NCBI GenBank assembly: GCA_034509425.1
Contig: JAVTVJ010000040.1
Coordinates: 5,319,001 to 5,383,000 of the forward strand
Source: Eopsaltria australis
Taxonomy: Eukaryota; Chordata; Aves; Passeriformes; Petroicidae
Direction of reading: 5' to 3'
Length of the DNA: 64,000 nt
Shown here: positions 36,101 to 50,374 of the stretch, one piece after another
Position numbering within the stretch: position 1 is the first letter of the stretch
Layout: each line of letters starts with the position of its first letter
The notes under the pieces: generated by a model
Seen by the model: only the letters and a program-made list of their open reading frames with translations
Told to the model about the DNA's origin: nothing
The model's database searches: none
Position numbers and translations under genes: made by a program

Positions 36101-39100
36101 TGTGCAGATTAGATTTGTGGATACCACCTGTAAGAATGGCAGAAAATTGTGGTACTTGATTTTGTCATGTAGAAGTCATGATTAAACCTTTCTGTACTCA
36201 TATTAAGTTCATTAGAGGAAAAAACAAAACTGTGGGAATGAGCTGAGTGGAATTTGCAAGTGGAATTCTAGAATGAGGAGTCTACTGACTCTCCTTGCCC
36301 TAAGTAATCAAATTAAGTGTTGAATAGCTTGACATGCTACTTAAATTGTCATTCTTTAAAAAAATGCAGATGCTGAAAACATAAAATTACTCATCCAGCT
36401 ATGTAGATACTTATATTAAAAGCCCCCAAAAGCCAGAACCACAATTTTGTGACTGAACATATTTTAAAGACATCAACATTTGTATGTTTATATCACATTG
36501 TAAAGACTTTAAAGATCTTCATTGTGAGCACTGCCAGATACTTTCAGCATTACGACTACATTTTTTAGTTGATCTTAAGTGGAGTTATTAATTCTTAAGT
36601 TAATATAGGATGCTTACTGATAGAGAAAGCAGTTTCAGGAGACGACTTCATCATTACTGTATATAGAAGGTGCTGAAATAATTGAAAAAGTGTTCACAGG
36701 AGGTCCATCATACAGAAGGTAACATGTGAAATAAAGCATGGAAAACAGAAGAAATGAAATATGAAAAAAATAATTGCCAGTCTGGTTTGATGCGAAGAAG
36801 TAGCAGTAATACAGACATATTTAGTGTGGGAGGAGTGCATCAGTGGACTGTGGCTTGCAGGAAAAGGCACTCAGAAGGAGGGAGGGAGGGAGCAATAGAC
36901 TGGCAGCATAAAACAAACATTTTGTGAATATTGTCTGTTCATCTTAGCAAGGAACAATCTCACCAAGAGTTTCAGTGTTTTAGTTTACTTTCAGATTCCA
37001 GGGAAGTTGGTTTCCAGTTCTAGCACAACTTTTGCAGTAACCAAAAAAACATGCATGAGAATCATCTGTCAGAACTGTTAAACACAGAGTAATTGTCTAC
37101 TCCTTGTGAGATGTCCTTCAGGATGCTGTAAGATCCCTGACTGCTCCATTTGGATACAGCTATTCCGTTGCCTGTAGGGGCTTTAAGCAGCCACTGAGAA
37201 TCAGAAGTTGATTACTATTTTTTCAATAAATATTCAATTGCCAGTTTCATGTAGGCCATGGCTAGACTACTTGTGCTCTTTAGTAATGGAAATCTTCACA
37301 GCTTGTATCAATATCTCCCTGTGTCTGTTACATGCTTTCTGCTGTTGAACTATTTTTTCATTATTATTGAATCACTGTTCACTGGGTACCTTATTTTTGC
37401 AGTATTGAACAAAGTCTGAAGAGATAGTTAAAATGTCATCTGAAAATCATATAAGGCACTTCAAAAGTTACAAATTGCTTATTTTTGGAAAGAAATGGAA
37501 GTACTTACCTGACTTCCAGAAATGTTCATTATTTGCTTCTGGAGAACTCTTCAGCCAGCCCTTAGGGTGGCTGTTACTAATCTACCCATGATCATAAAGT
37601 TAGCTGTAAGTTTAGGAAACTTATCTAGGATCCTTGTATGTATGTTTATAAGTGGTTATGAATCTCTAGCTTAGGTATCAGAGATAAAAGGTTTATGAGA
37701 AAACATGGAAGAGCAATATGTAGTTTTTTTATGTATCTGAAATATAATGAAGAAGAGGAACTGCTCATAGCCAAGGCAATTTATTTTTAATAGTAATTTT
37801 TAATACTTTCTATTCAGTCATTATTTGCCTATGTTCTTCCTGAACTCATCCAGAATTTCATCTCCAAAGCTCTCTGAAAGCAATGTGGCTTCTCTTTTGT
37901 CTTTGGACAATTTAGATTTTTGCCAAGGAACATTCCTGAGGTCAGACTAAATTTCTGTTGCACTTGTGTTACTTTCATGAAACTGTTTACTAATTTGTTC
38001 AGTTTGTATCTTAATAACTAATCAGACACAAGTTTGCTATAGAAATTGATACTTAGTAGAAAATTCAAGCTGTTCTTATAATTGTTTCTTAGTTAAAATC
38101 AATAGGAAGTGGAATAGCTCTTGTTGTGAGGCTCCTTTGAGGAAACATTTCCAAGCTACAGTTTGACTTAAAACCATCTAATTTAAATGTTCATTGCTAT
38201 GTATATGCAACACCGCATGAAAACTTCTCATATGATAATATATTGATGATGTACCTTAATCTTCATTTTTCTTAATGTTCCATGAAATTATGACATTAGC
38301 TTTTAGTCTTGTGTGTGTGTACCCTCGCATGACAAATGATATTTCGATGTCAAAGCAACTTGTCTCATAAAACATGTTTGGTTTTAAGTGTCAAAGTGGC
38401 ACTTCCTTTTGTTCAGTATAATGACTTTCTAGCCCTAACAAATTAACATATCACAAAGCTTATTCCCCATTGCCTAGTTCATAAAAGCAGTATCCATTTA
38501 GGGAAAGTACAGGCATATGTGGATCACCCCTGTGGTGTTTTATCTTATCATCAAAGCTTCTAACTTGGCATGAGACTGGCTTTTCAAGCTCATATTTTCT
38601 CTATAATGTTATTAAAATTACCAAGAGTTTTATATTCAGACAATAGAAAGCTTGGGTCTCATTATTCTTGACCATAGAGCTTATCTGGTCCCCTTTCATG
38701 TAGAGAAAATAATCCTTATTTTTGATACATTTCCCCCCTTTTTTCAGTTGTGGACTTCTTTTTTTAAATCCAGAAGTACACAGCTTTGTTGTTGTCCAAG
38801 GACTGTTGAAACCCCACAGACAATAGGAAACTTTGTCTTTTTGTGAAAACAGAACCATGCTGTCTGCCTTCATAAAAAACCCAATTGAATGGCATTTGAG
38901 TGCTGGTTTTTAGGGATGAAACTTAAGAAATGATGAAAGAGGTGCAGAGAGAGCCAAGAAGTGTTAGGCTTAATCCTGGTTCTGAGAGCTGTTCGCTGTC
39001 CTTACTGTCAGTAACTTTTCCTCTTTCCTGTCAACTTTTTACTTCAGTTTTGTACTGAGAGAAAGCGTGTTGCACCTTTGAGCCAGTATGAGGCTTGATC

Positions 39101-42100
39101 TATTAATGATACCTTTTGAATCAGTTTCAATCTATTATTAAAAATAATGAGATCTTTTTTTAGAGAAAGCCAGTCTGTAGCTGATGGAACTTTTCCCTTT
39201 TCATTTTCTTTGATTTTGAGTTCTTCTCACATCCACACAGAGACAGAAGGAAATACAAGTTCTGCAAGCAGTGCAGTCAGATGGCACCTGAAACATTGAG
39301 GCTCCCTTATTAACTAGGCACAAAATCACTTCCCTCCAAATCATTTTATGGAAGGGGTGAGGGGTGGGAAACTCACAAAGAAATCCCTAACCCACAGCTG
39401 CTTGAGCTGTGGAAGTGTCAGGGCTGGGTTTCCTGCAGGACTGATTTCTGTTTACGCCGTGGCTGCCGCAGCGCGAGTGCTGCAGCTTTGCTGGCTGTGA
39501 GTGAGAGTTTGTGCTGGTGCTGCACTGGTGCTCACTGGTGCCTGCCAGGGCCACTGTGCTCCTGCTTCAGCCTCCCAGGGAATAAGGGCAGGAGGCACAA
39601 AGAGCAGTCATTCAAATTTGCCTCCATTACTGGCTCTGAACACTTGTGTCCCTGTCAAAACTGGAAGTTACTGAAGAGGTTTAACACTTGTTAGTTCACA
39701 CACTGCTAAATGCACAATGATGTGGTAGCCCTGGTTTTCTTGGAAAGCTAGGCTTTAAAATAATCTTCCATCTTCTGAATTTTTTCTTTTTTCTTCACTC
39801 CTAAAAGAGTATAATGGGCTGTCTCAGGCCAAAGCTTGCCTTGTTTTCTTCTCACCCACTTGTGTGTATGTCTGCCCAGGGTGCTGGAGTTCACAGCCTG
39901 GGGTTGTTGGGCATAGCCCATTTCCCTGGGAAACCCTGCTGGGTCCAGGAGAGGATATTAAAATTGTGACTTGACTATCTTAATTGGGATAAAATTACCT
40001 TCCAGTATTAGGGTCCCTTGCTACTCTTTGTCATTCATATCTGTTAAGCAACATAAACCAATTCCTTGGCTTGCTGGTATTTTGTTTTGCTCTGTCAGTA
40101 CACATTGGCATAGCGCATCCACACTCAGCCTAGTTCTCCTCCTGATATGGGCAGGTTTGGGAATTGCTGTCCTTTGAGAAAACCTGCAGGTTTTTGCCTT
40201 TTGCGGAGTAGAATTCTGTGCCAACTGCTGCCATTTTAGAAGTTTCCTAAATCCTCATCCCTAAAAAAAATCAAATTTATTCTGATACAGAAATCACTTC
40301 CATAAATGTGTTTTCTGTTGGGTAATGTCAGAATTCCTTGCCCTTGAATCTACAGGTAAGAAAAGTTGCAAGTGCAGTGATTATCTCATTTCAGGTCTTT
40401 TTTAATGTAAAAAAATCATTAACAGCTTATCCCAGAATACTTCTGAAGATAAACACTAATTTAAGGAATCATACAGCAGTGAGGTTTTCTACATTTACAT
40501 TTGTCTTCAGGGTTTCCTTCTCATAAGCCAAGTCAGTAGTCTGCTGTTTGTAGCTGCTGTTTTACATTATTTCTAATTGCTGAAGTCTTCAGACTAAATA
40601 AGTTGGTGGAAGTTGCCTTGTAGCTATGTATTTGAAATTTTCAAAATAAGTACATCTGTCTAAGTTTCTAATTAGTCACTGTTAAAACATTGTTGATAGT
40701 GGCAATGATCCCTCCAGTCTACTTATTTTAATGTAAAAATATTGAGAAAATCTGCTAAGATTCGTGATTTTGTGCTTGTCTCTGTTTCAGATATGGTAGG
40801 CAGTCTTAGTATGGGTTTGCATGAGGAGCTGGAGGAAGATTTTCATCAAATTCAGATTATGCTGTGACAGATTGTGCTATTTTTTTATTAAAAGACAAAC
40901 AGTAAAAAATTATATGTAATCAAAACTGATAGTCAAATAAATAGGTTTAGGCGTATTAAGCAATATTTCAATACATTTCATACAGTTTCAATCTGATAGT
41001 CTGGTTTTTAAGTCTTGTTATAAGAAAAACTCTTTTTTTCTTCCTGTAACTGATCAATTTTAGTGTTTTAACTACAGATTTCAATTTGATTTAAAAGAAG
41101 CCTTGTACCTGTAGGCTGTGTCTTCTAAGACATTTGTTTTCATGTTTTAATACTATTTTTGGTTTTACTTGCTGTGATTCATATGTTGGAGTAAAATTGT
41201 GTAATCATCTGTGCATACAGAAATACGTAAAAATAGAGCATAATTCCAATATGCTGAAGAGATGGTATTAAAAAGGGTAATTGTCTGGGTCTTTGTTGTA
41301 CTTGTACTCCTGGACTAAAAACATGTCCCATACTGAAGACCAGATTTCCATCAGTTTTTGTTGGACTGCAAATGCAGTAATGGGAAAAGTAAACAGAAGT
41401 TGAATGTTGAGTAAGAATTTATTACAACTTCATTGTATTTGTGCAGATGTCTTTCCCAAAGACAATGTTATATGAAAACTTTTACATCAGCTTCCTTACT
41501 CAGCCTTCTTCTATCGTATATGTAAAATTCAAAGTATTTGTTGGGGGAGTTCCTGTAATTTTGCTGCTTTTTTTAAATCTTCCTATTTCTGAATTTTTGT
41601 TTAGTTAATTATTTTCTTCTAATTGCCAATTTATAGTAAAATCCAAACATTTAAAGCTAACTAATTCACAGACAGACGTTTAAGAACTCTCTGATAGGAA
41701 GAAGTGACTTAATTCATCCTCTCAAAGCTGGTGTTTGGTTCCACTGGAGGCCGCCTGAGAGCCAGGTTCTCCTTGTTCCCTTAGAATGTTTGCTTGTCCT
41801 ACCTGATCTGATTCCTGTGATCAGTGAGATTGCAATACCAGAGTCCTTCAGCTCCTGTGTCAAGGAATAGCTGTCAGAAAAGCATTGTGCATGCACATAG
41901 GTTATCAGCAACTTGTCTTAAGAGGGCCTGAAGTGTCTGGTTACTGTTCTGTTTGTTGTGAGACCAGTGCAGTTAGGCAGAGCTTTGTTAGGCTGCTGAG
42001 TCTCCTAGGTGGTTTGTAGGGTTGGAAGATCATTTCTATGTAGATGGACTAAATGTAAAGGGTGTTTATTCAAAAAGCCAGGCTTTAAATGAGGAAAAGC

Positions 42101-43675
42101 AGATCTGAGGGCTGAATTACTTTCTCACACACCTAATACCTGTTATTAATAAGAATGTTAAGAAATCATGCTTTATCTGGCTTGTCTCATTTTAATCAAC
42201 CTGTAAGAAACATGAAAAGACAAAACATCTGAGATTTGGTTTTAAAACAAGCGTTCTTCTATAGTCTGTAGTTGTTCAAGGTGGTGATAGTCTCTTACTT
42301 TTCAGCATAGTAGTAATTAACAATCAGTGCATATATTATATCCACGAAGTTTGTGTTGAATTTTGCATATTAAAAAAAAAAACCCTCTATCTTCACTGTC
42401 CTTGTTTTTGTTACTAATCTTTTAAAGCAGTATACGAGGTACTATGTACAGACAGCTTTTGCAATAAGCCTGTAGCCCAAGAAAAATGTTCTATTTACCC
42501 TGTAATTCTTTAAATGAAGCAATCATTTCAGTTGCTTCAGAGCTACTCGGGCAGAAGAAATCTGAGATCGTGCTATGGTGATGATTCTTCCACAGCTGTT
42601 TGAAAACTGTGCCTTGTAAAGCAATATCATCTGCAAACAAGCAAAAATGCAGGGATAGCAGTTAATTGTGTAGGTGGGACTCTGTAACCAAGAGCAGCTG
42701 TTAGGCTATGAGAGTAAAAAGATACAGAGGACAATACTGGTTGGCTGAACTTGGGTTTCGTTTATTGCTGTAGAACAGTACGAAGACTCAAGCAAGGTAC
42801 AAGGATTGTTCATAGCCTATTTTTGTGTGCACTTGTAAAACAAAATAGTATCTGAGATTTATGGGGTTCTTTCCCACCTCTAGGAAGATGTAAAAATCAA
42901 GAAAATGCCCTTGTGATGGCAGATAGTTTTGATGTCAAAGTATTACTCACAGTTCTGTGCCTCATATTTGAGGCCCTCCAAAGATCCTTGTAAATTATAC
43001 TTCATAGAATTGAAAAGATAATAGTAGCTATTTAACATTCAGAGTAAAATCTTGTTCCAGTCTTGAACATCAAGATGTACTTTTTTATGGCTGAGCCTTA
43101 CTTGAAAAAATTTGCTATGTCATGTGTCTCCTTTGGGTTCAACTTCTTTCTGCTAACTAGCAGATAGACTTCTGCCTCCTTGCCTTTTCCATAGAGCTAG
43201 CATATATTCAGGAGAAATCACTTGCATGGGGACCTTGCCTCACCTTTTTAATGCAGTATGACACATCTCGTCCTTTTGTTCCCACACTGATTACTCGATG
43301 CTCATTCTTCCAGATATTATGCACATAAAATGAAACGTAAAAATCACTCAAATAACCATATATCTCACTCATCTATGTCTTTATGGTTACAGAGTAGTAG
43401 CTGAAGTCATGTGGGACCTTTGTTAGTGAAGGCAGTCAGGGTTGCCTTTTGAGAACAATCTGTTACTGACTTCAAGGAGCATAATTTGGCTGGGATTCAA
43501 GAAACTGCTGATTGACACACAGCCTCTCCATCTGTTGACCACTGTCTAGTTTATCTCATTATAACTTAATAGAAAGTCAGCCATGAACATTCACCCGATT
43601 TCTTTGCCTGCTCTCAGGGTACTGGTGTTGATTTTTCCATCCAGAATATATAACATCTCAAATCTGAAATGCTGG

Positions 43676-44365
43676 CACCTACCCTGGTGGATAAGGTTTT
43701 CACAGCCAAGGCTTGGTGACAGGGAATGGCTTCAAGGGTGGCTTCTGTGAGAAGCTGCTAGAAACTTCTCCTATATCCAGCAGAGCCAATCCCTGGCTGT
43801 TCCAAAGATGAATGTGCTATGGATCAAGACTGGGCCAGATAGAAACTGTGGTAGTGCCTCTGTGATATTGTATCTAAGATGAAAAGTTATCATGCAGTTG
43901 GCTCCTGGCAGGGATCTGCAGACCTGTGGAGAGAGAAGCCCATGCTGGAGCAGGTTTCCTGGTAGGACTTGTGACCCTGTGGGGAACCCACGCTGGAGCA
44001 GCCTGTCCTTGAAGGACTGCACCCCGTGGAAGAGTGACCCACGTTGCAGCAGTTTTGAGGGGGACTGGGATGGACTTTGGGATGGACTCACATTGGAGAA
44101 GTTCATGGGGAACTGTCTCCCTTTGGAATGACCCTACGGTGCAGCAGGGGAAGGACTGCTCTCCCTGAGCAGTGGGAGAAACTGGGGGTGATGAACTAAC
44201 CACAATCCCCATTCCCTGTCTCACTGCAATGCTGGGGGAGGAGGTAGAACTGGGAAGGAGAGAGGGATGGGGGAAAGGTATTTTTAAGGGCTGATTTTAC
44301 TTCTCATTATCCTGCTCTGATTTTGATAGTAATAAGGCTCCTTCATGGACATGTTTTCCTAAGTG
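43676..44365 (+). mobile_element. Avian ERV LTR with internal tandem array
   Basis: Same family as 3865-4490. TTCTGTGAGAAGCTGCTAGA at 43744, a CCTCTGTGATATTGTATCTA block near 43857, and a 3' part with AACCACAATCCCCATTCCCT near 44199, CTCATTATCCTGCTCTGATT near 44304 and TAGTAATAAGG near 44327. Between them lies an imperfect tandem array absent from the other copy. The end after the AATAAGG block is truncated or diverged. There are no retroviral genes, and open frames on both strands here are meaningless. Confidence 0.75.
43921..44160 (+). repeat. Imperfect tandem repeat, unit 42-50 bp, in LTR
   Basis: Units begin with GACCTGT, GACTTGT, GACTGCA, GACTGGG, AACTGTC and GACTGCT at about 43921, 43965, 44015, 44063, 44111 and 44153. 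Most carry a CCCACGCTGGAGCAG-like core or a variant of it (ACATTGGAGAAG, ACGGTGCAGCAG). The spacing is 44, 50, 48, 48 and 42 bases. Confidence 0.8.
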
Positions 44366-47300
44366 TCAAAAAATGATAAGGTAAAGAATTGTACTTTGAA
44401 ACAGCAGCATTCTGTGATAGTTATTAATACCTTAATTAGGAAGCAATGGATTACTCCTACATTATGAACAAATATGAATATTAATAATATTTTGGTCTTA
44501 CAAGTCCTCAAGTTTAGTTATTTCTAGTCTTTGCAAACTTTTTCTAGCACTGTCACTGTTCCTACTATCAGTGGTAGGTGGTGACAGATCTTGCTCTGTA
44601 ACTTACTCTGTATCTCTCAGTACTTCTACTCTCAGTTGTTTTCCACCCATGAGCTCTGGCAGAGCGTGGGAAACATCTTGTCAATAAGAACAGGTCATTA
44701 CTTCTGGTCTTCTGTATTTTTTTGCTTTTCCCCTTCATTCTTGAGCAATGAGCTTAGTCTGTCTTAGCTGTTTAAAATGTCCTGAAAGTCTCCTTCCTAA
44801 TCCGGCAGCAGCAATATTAATTAGGTGACCAAGACAGTTCTCAAACAGGTGGTAGCAGATGAGTGTCTCTCCACCCATCAAGAAGGCAAAATAGAGTGAC
44901 TTTCACCACATAGGTGTTGCAGAGTCTGGTGCGTAGTATTGTGTGTGTTTGGCTCTCTCTGACTAGTAGGAAGTCTGGAGAGCAGGATGTCCAATTTCAC
45001 CTTGGTGCTCTTCCATTGAGCCCCTGGCTCACTGGGGATGGAGTTTTTGCTTCATGATCTCTGACCATGAAGTAGAATGCATTGTGTAACATTGATGCTT
45101 CGTTTGTGAGGTTCTGCTGTTCTAAATTGGTGAAGAGTTTTGATACGAATGGTTTTTGTTTCAGAATATATTGGGAAAACAGGAGGGGAAAAATACTGTC
45201 CTGTTCAAAAAAAGGGTGATATTTATTTCCCCAGCAAATCCCATCTTTTCTGACTGATGCTTTTCTAGATTGTTCTTAGCAACTTCCAGTGAGAGAGATG
45301 TTTTGGAGTCCTGTGCAGAGATAGAGATGTACATTGGATGTTTTAGGGCTAGTGTGTTATTTGTCTTCTGATGGTGATGGAGAGGTGGTGTGAGTTTGAG
45401 TTTGGGGGTTTTGTGGAGCAGCATGCTAAGTCTGAATGTGCTTACATTGTGTTTGCTGCCTTGATGAGAAATTAGTGTTTGAGCCCAGATTTCGTTCAAT
45501 TGAAAGAATTGAATTTCCCTGTGTTGCTGGTATTCTACAGTCAACAAATCATTAGCAAAGTCAAGACAAGTTTATGTTCAATGCTTTATACAATTAAGTT
45601 ATTTCAAATACATTTGTTTTCTTGTTGATTCTGTGATTATTTTTCCCTCTCTGTCTTAAGCATCTATCCTTGGAAAATACCTACTCAAATTTACCAGTAC
45701 TAAATTGCCAATTTCTTTTGAAATGTAAAAACAGGGACATTTTATAGCTCTAGATAATATTAGTTAAAATGTTACTGTAAAGTGGCAGTAAATAGCTATG
45801 CAAAATAGAAGAATTAATGATCAGTGCTAGCAAAGGCTGGATAAAGGGAAATCCATCATACTTGAGATCCTTGACAGCAGAATTGATGTCAAACCAGCAG
45901 TTTCCTGTTTTATATTTTTGTGATTTGTTAATTTTGAGGATCTTCTGTTTGTCCACATTTATTGTATTCTCTTATTTTACTTTTTCTGGAGATTTCTTCT
46001 CCAGTTTGCCATCACTGGTTACTCTAATGAATGAAATCCAAGACTTGATACCTTTCAGCTATTAGTTCATGGTCTCTGCAAACTGCACCATCACTGTACT
46101 AATTTGCACAAACCTTACGTTTTCCTAGAAACCCTCAAGGGCCTGGAGTTACACTTTTTTCTTTTTTATTTTAATCTCTTATTTTTAAATGACAGCTTGT
46201 ATTATGAAGTACAGATTGGCCTGAAAAAAGGGATCATTGATTTGATGCCATTGGCACGGTTCAGAATTTTGCAAATACATGAAGAGGCAACATAAAGTTA
46301 TTTCGAGGTGTTTCCTGAGGGCAGGAGTCATAGAGAGCTGCAGAAAAATTCTTTGTTAAAGAGTTGGCAAATTAAATATAGGACAGTAATAGACCTCTCT
46401 CTCCTTTAATAGTAAGAACAGAAATACTTGAATACTACAGTGCCAAAGTCTTACTCTTTCATAGAACATCACATCAAAGTACATTATATGTTGTATTCTT
46501 ACCTGATTCCTGAAGTTATGTGGATAATATTAGCAGCAAATTCAAAAAGCACTAAGGAGAAACTGCCCTGGTTTCCTTTTTGGAAATTGAAAAAAATGGA
46601 GAAAATTGTTTTGAGCGGTATTAAAAATCAAGAATGGGTTTTGGATAACTTACTGCTTCCTGTAATGCTTTTATTTCTGACAAAATAATTATAGATAAGA
46701 TAGAGATAAAAGTGCTTTTAATGTTTTGGGTATTTTTTTCTATTAAAACCCAGTATTATATGAAAAATGGAACTTTAAATAGGAACTGTGTTTATCTAAC
46801 CTGCTACAAGAGAAACATTTGAGTAAGAAAATCATTGGGCTAAAATATCACTTACTGGTACAGAATTCTCATCTGGTGTACATCACTTACATTATGTGTT
46901 CAAATTACACACAGGATTATATGTCCAAGTACTATAGACTGAAGTCAATACTAGTGTCATCTTAACTGTTTCTTCATATTCCTGCTCAACTCCACATCTA
47001 TGATATTTAATTTGTTTTGTAGGATGAGCCTCTGAAAATGCAGTAGGCTACATCTCCTGTTGACTATAAAGGGAATAACTTCCTACATACCTGACTTTAA
47101 TGAGAAAGCATTGGTTCTCTTGATTTATCTGCATAGATTATGGAGAAGTAAATTTACAGCATATGTAAATAACCATAAAGTTGTGCAAAGTCTTGAGAAG
47201 AGTTAAATTTTATACAAGAATCCCCAAGAGAAAGTGAGTTTTATTTAATAGACAAAACTCACAGATTTTTAAATATTTCCAGCTGAAAACTTTCTGTAAT

Positions 47301-47490
47301 TCTCCCTTTCCTTAATAGAGAACCTGCTATTAGAAATTATACCCTTTGGGCTGAATTGCTGGGAGTTGAAATTCATTAATTTGTTAGATATTGTCAACAG
47401 ATATGATGCTGCCAAGGATGTAAATACTGCAGTCCTGTTTATAAATTTATATACATTTGGTTATGACTTACGACTTTATTTTCTTTGTAG

Positions 47491-47611
47491 TTATTTGAAC
47501 TTCTAGGCCCTGAAGGTTTTGAACTCATAGAGAAACTCCTACAGAACAGATCCCTGATTCTGGAAAGATCTTTGACATGTCCAAACGATAACCGGTTCCA
47601 GGCTCTACAAG
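47491..47611 (+). CDS. ASCC3: ASCC3 coding exon 4 (residues 276-315)
   Basis: 121 bases, residues 276-315 plus one base of codon 316. It contains the conserved LFELLGPEGFELIEKLLQNR (276-295) and RFQALQ near its end, a helical part of the N-terminal domain that is nearly invariant among vertebrates. Acceptor TTTCTTTGTAG, donor CAAG|gtaagc, phase 1. It joins in frame to the exons on both sides. Confidence 0.95.
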
Positions 47612-50374
47612 GTAAGCAACTACAAAATTTTTGTTCCAAATCAGATAAAAAGTAGTTTTCTAACTGTTCTATTTCCAACAATAGTACTGTCCATGTGTAT
47701 TTAAAAAAGAAGCAAAAAAATTCCAGGACACAACAGGGGAATGTATTTCTGGTCTTAAACAAAGAAATGGTAGTCTGATTATACAGAAGAAACAAATACA
47801 GATTGCATATATTTATTTACTTTTCGACTGCCTATGGGCATGTGCAAATCTTGAATGTATTAGCAGTTGCATGTTTCCTGTTTTAATGGATTACTCTGGA
47901 AACAATCTGATCTTCTTTTATTCCTTATTTGCTTTCCTGCTTCCTCTCTACTATGAACTATCATCTAATGTAGGCCTTGGGGAAGAAAAGCACAGTAACA
48001 ATCACTTCTGAAAATAATAAAGTCAAGCTCAAGCATGAATAAGTGAGAGGGGGAAAAAAGTGATTCAGGTTTTGTACTGTGATTTTTGCTTTCATAAGTT
48101 AATTTGTCTGCACCGAGTAATTATTTTAAAATATGTTTTACAGATCACTGTTTTAAAACAAGTCTTACTACTTTCTTCTCTGACAAAAATAAATCTGATA
48201 GCATATGGGTTGTGACTTGGGATAAATCTTACATGGACAAAGCACCATGCAGCCCATCGTGTGTTCACAGCATATGGAGTTAGAAAAATGTGAAAAATGT
48301 GAATAGAGCCAGTAATGGTGGATTTATGTACCTCCACAATAATTTAAAAATGCAAATGACCTCTTTTTAATGTTTACCTTCAATGAAATGTTATATTAGC
48401 AAGTATATAGAAGTTCATCTCTTGCTGTGCTAATGGTTAATCTAAACTCATCAGAACAACTGTTGGTTTTACCTGATTTACCTGTCGTGATTTCAAAGGG
48501 GAATGTCCTGCTATATAATAAGGCTTTGTGTCCTGATAGTTCTCCCTTCTTAGGTAATCAAATAAAAAATTAAAATACATTCAGTAGAAATGGAATTCAT
48601 TTATTTTTCTCCTATGTACAGAGTTTAGTTACAGGAGTATTTTCTTCTCACTTAGCAGAAGTAGTAGTTTGGAAGCTTTTATGAAATTATTCTTCATTAT
48701 GCCATCAGTAAAATCTATCACAGTAATTTCTGCTAGAATGTGGGGGAAGAATAGTTTCAATGTTATGTTTTTCAGATAATAGAAAAGCATAACTGATTTT
48801 ATGCTTTTTTCACTGATGAGAGAATCTTTCTTTAACTGTGGTAAAAATGTCAGTGGTATTCAGGGTATCTTCTCTGAAATTGGAGATGCTCTTGCCCTGA
48901 GTTTAATTTTAATAAGTTTTTTTTTTTTATGTTGATCAAAATGGTATTTCTGATGGGGATTGAAGTCTTATCCTTCCAAAATTTCACTTGGGGAAGGCAA
49001 TAATTTCTGTCTGCAGAAATTTAGTCAACTTTGAGTAATTTGTGCCTTTAAAAAATAAGCACAAGTTAAGAAACTCTACATGAACTGCATTTTTGTACCA
49101 TGCTGTGTTATTTGACTACTTATGTAATTTACTTCTGTGGCAGTAAAGGTGATAGTTGTGTTTACTAGACAAATCAAGTAACATTTCTTTGCCCTGTTGT
49201 GTTCTGTGTGAATTAAATTTGGTCAGTAAATTGCATCCATTGTTGTCCCCTTTAAATCGAGAGAGAGTTAACACTGCAGACACGATGGTATTAATGTGGA
49301 CATTTTGACAGTTTATTAGAATTTTTTCAATGCTATTTAACAAGTTATTGTTGCCTTATCCAGTATGCATGCTGTGAGATGTAGGAGTTCCACTGTTCCT
49401 GTAGGTGAAAACTAAGCAGCTCAAATTGTTCAAAATGTCAGTCAAGTGGGTTTATTTGATGAAAAAAGGTTTTCAAGTTTTCCGCGTCAGAGTTTGGCTG
49501 CAGAAATACATATGAAACATAACTGAGTTAAGTATTTAATATTCAGTCAAACCTATATAAACTAATTATCTGTTTGCAGAATTTTGAAAAATGACATTTG
49601 AAACCACCAGTATTGTTAAAACAAAATAAATCTTTCCTAGCCTGTTGTATATAAAAGACTTGGTTGGGTCTTTGAGCTTAGCCAGTAGTGATCTCAGAAA
49701 GATGAATGTAACTGAGCTTTTCTGGGTTCCCTGCTCCCCTAGATTTATTGTGTACTGTAATTGTTCTGTGGTTTGGATTCTTGATAATCCTGCTGCTTCT
49801 CCTTCAAGGAGTCCTTGGGATTGTATAGAGTAGGATAGATTTTCTCACTTGTTCATGGAAATTGCATTGTGAGTACGCTTTCAGTACAATTGTATTATTT
49901 AGTGTATATACACAAATTGTTATGTGAAGAGGCTGTTTGAAAAAAAAATCATCTTGTTTAATCTGTTTTCACGCAATCCTGCTTATCAGTGCATGTATGT
50001 AAGAGCAGTGATAAGAGGCAGAGTGGCATTTCCACTGTAGGTGAAGTTATAAATACAGAAAACAAAAAATGCGCTTCCTTTTGCTGCTAGTCCATCTCCT
50101 TGCTTTGGGATTAAGTGGATTTTATTTTAAATGTCCTACCTTTGGAGCATGACCTGATGGTACTTTTAAATGTCTTGAGCCCAACTGCTGTGCAATCTAC
50201 ATAAAGCTCAACTGTTTTTAAACACACAATGCACTCACACATGCAATCACAAACTCCACAAAATAAGCATGAAACCCCAACTAAACATCAAAACCCCAAA
50301 CCTTTAGAGTGAAACTGGGGAAAAAAGACAGAATTCAGTACTTATGGACATGCATGCCTGTTATCATATTGCAG
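47612..50374 (+). other. ASCC3: ASCC3 intron 5
   Basis: 2.8 kb, phase 1, donor gtaagc and acceptor ATCATATTGCAG. AT-rich, no recognisable repeat or RNA gene. Confidence 0.85.

Larger units (their letters stand above)
26048..47490 (+). other. ASCC3: ASCC3 intron 4
   Basis: 21.4 kb, phase 0, weak donor gtacac and good acceptor TTTTCTTTGTAG. It holds a reverse CR1 (31804-32390), a forward CR1 (32793-33180) and an ERV LTR (43676-44365). A GC-richer patch with a few CpGs lies at about 39400-39620. The stretches 26048-31803, 33181-43675 and 44366-47490 are otherwise AT-rich DNA in which I recognise no gene, RNA gene or repeat. Confidence 0.8.

Noticed and set aside
43771..44224. Open frames of 111 and 116 codons on the minus strand
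   Set aside because: They run through the LTR tandem array and its repeated PSQSPSQSPS-like translation reflects the repeat.
45161..45547. 128-codon minus-strand open frame in intron 4
   Set aside because: One of the longest intronic frames, but no similarity to a known protein, no splice or promoter context, and a length that chance allows in 64 kb.
45620..45645. GATTCTGTGATTA resembling a CR1 tail
   Set aside because: Only about a dozen bases, without any CR1 body upstream; most likely chance.
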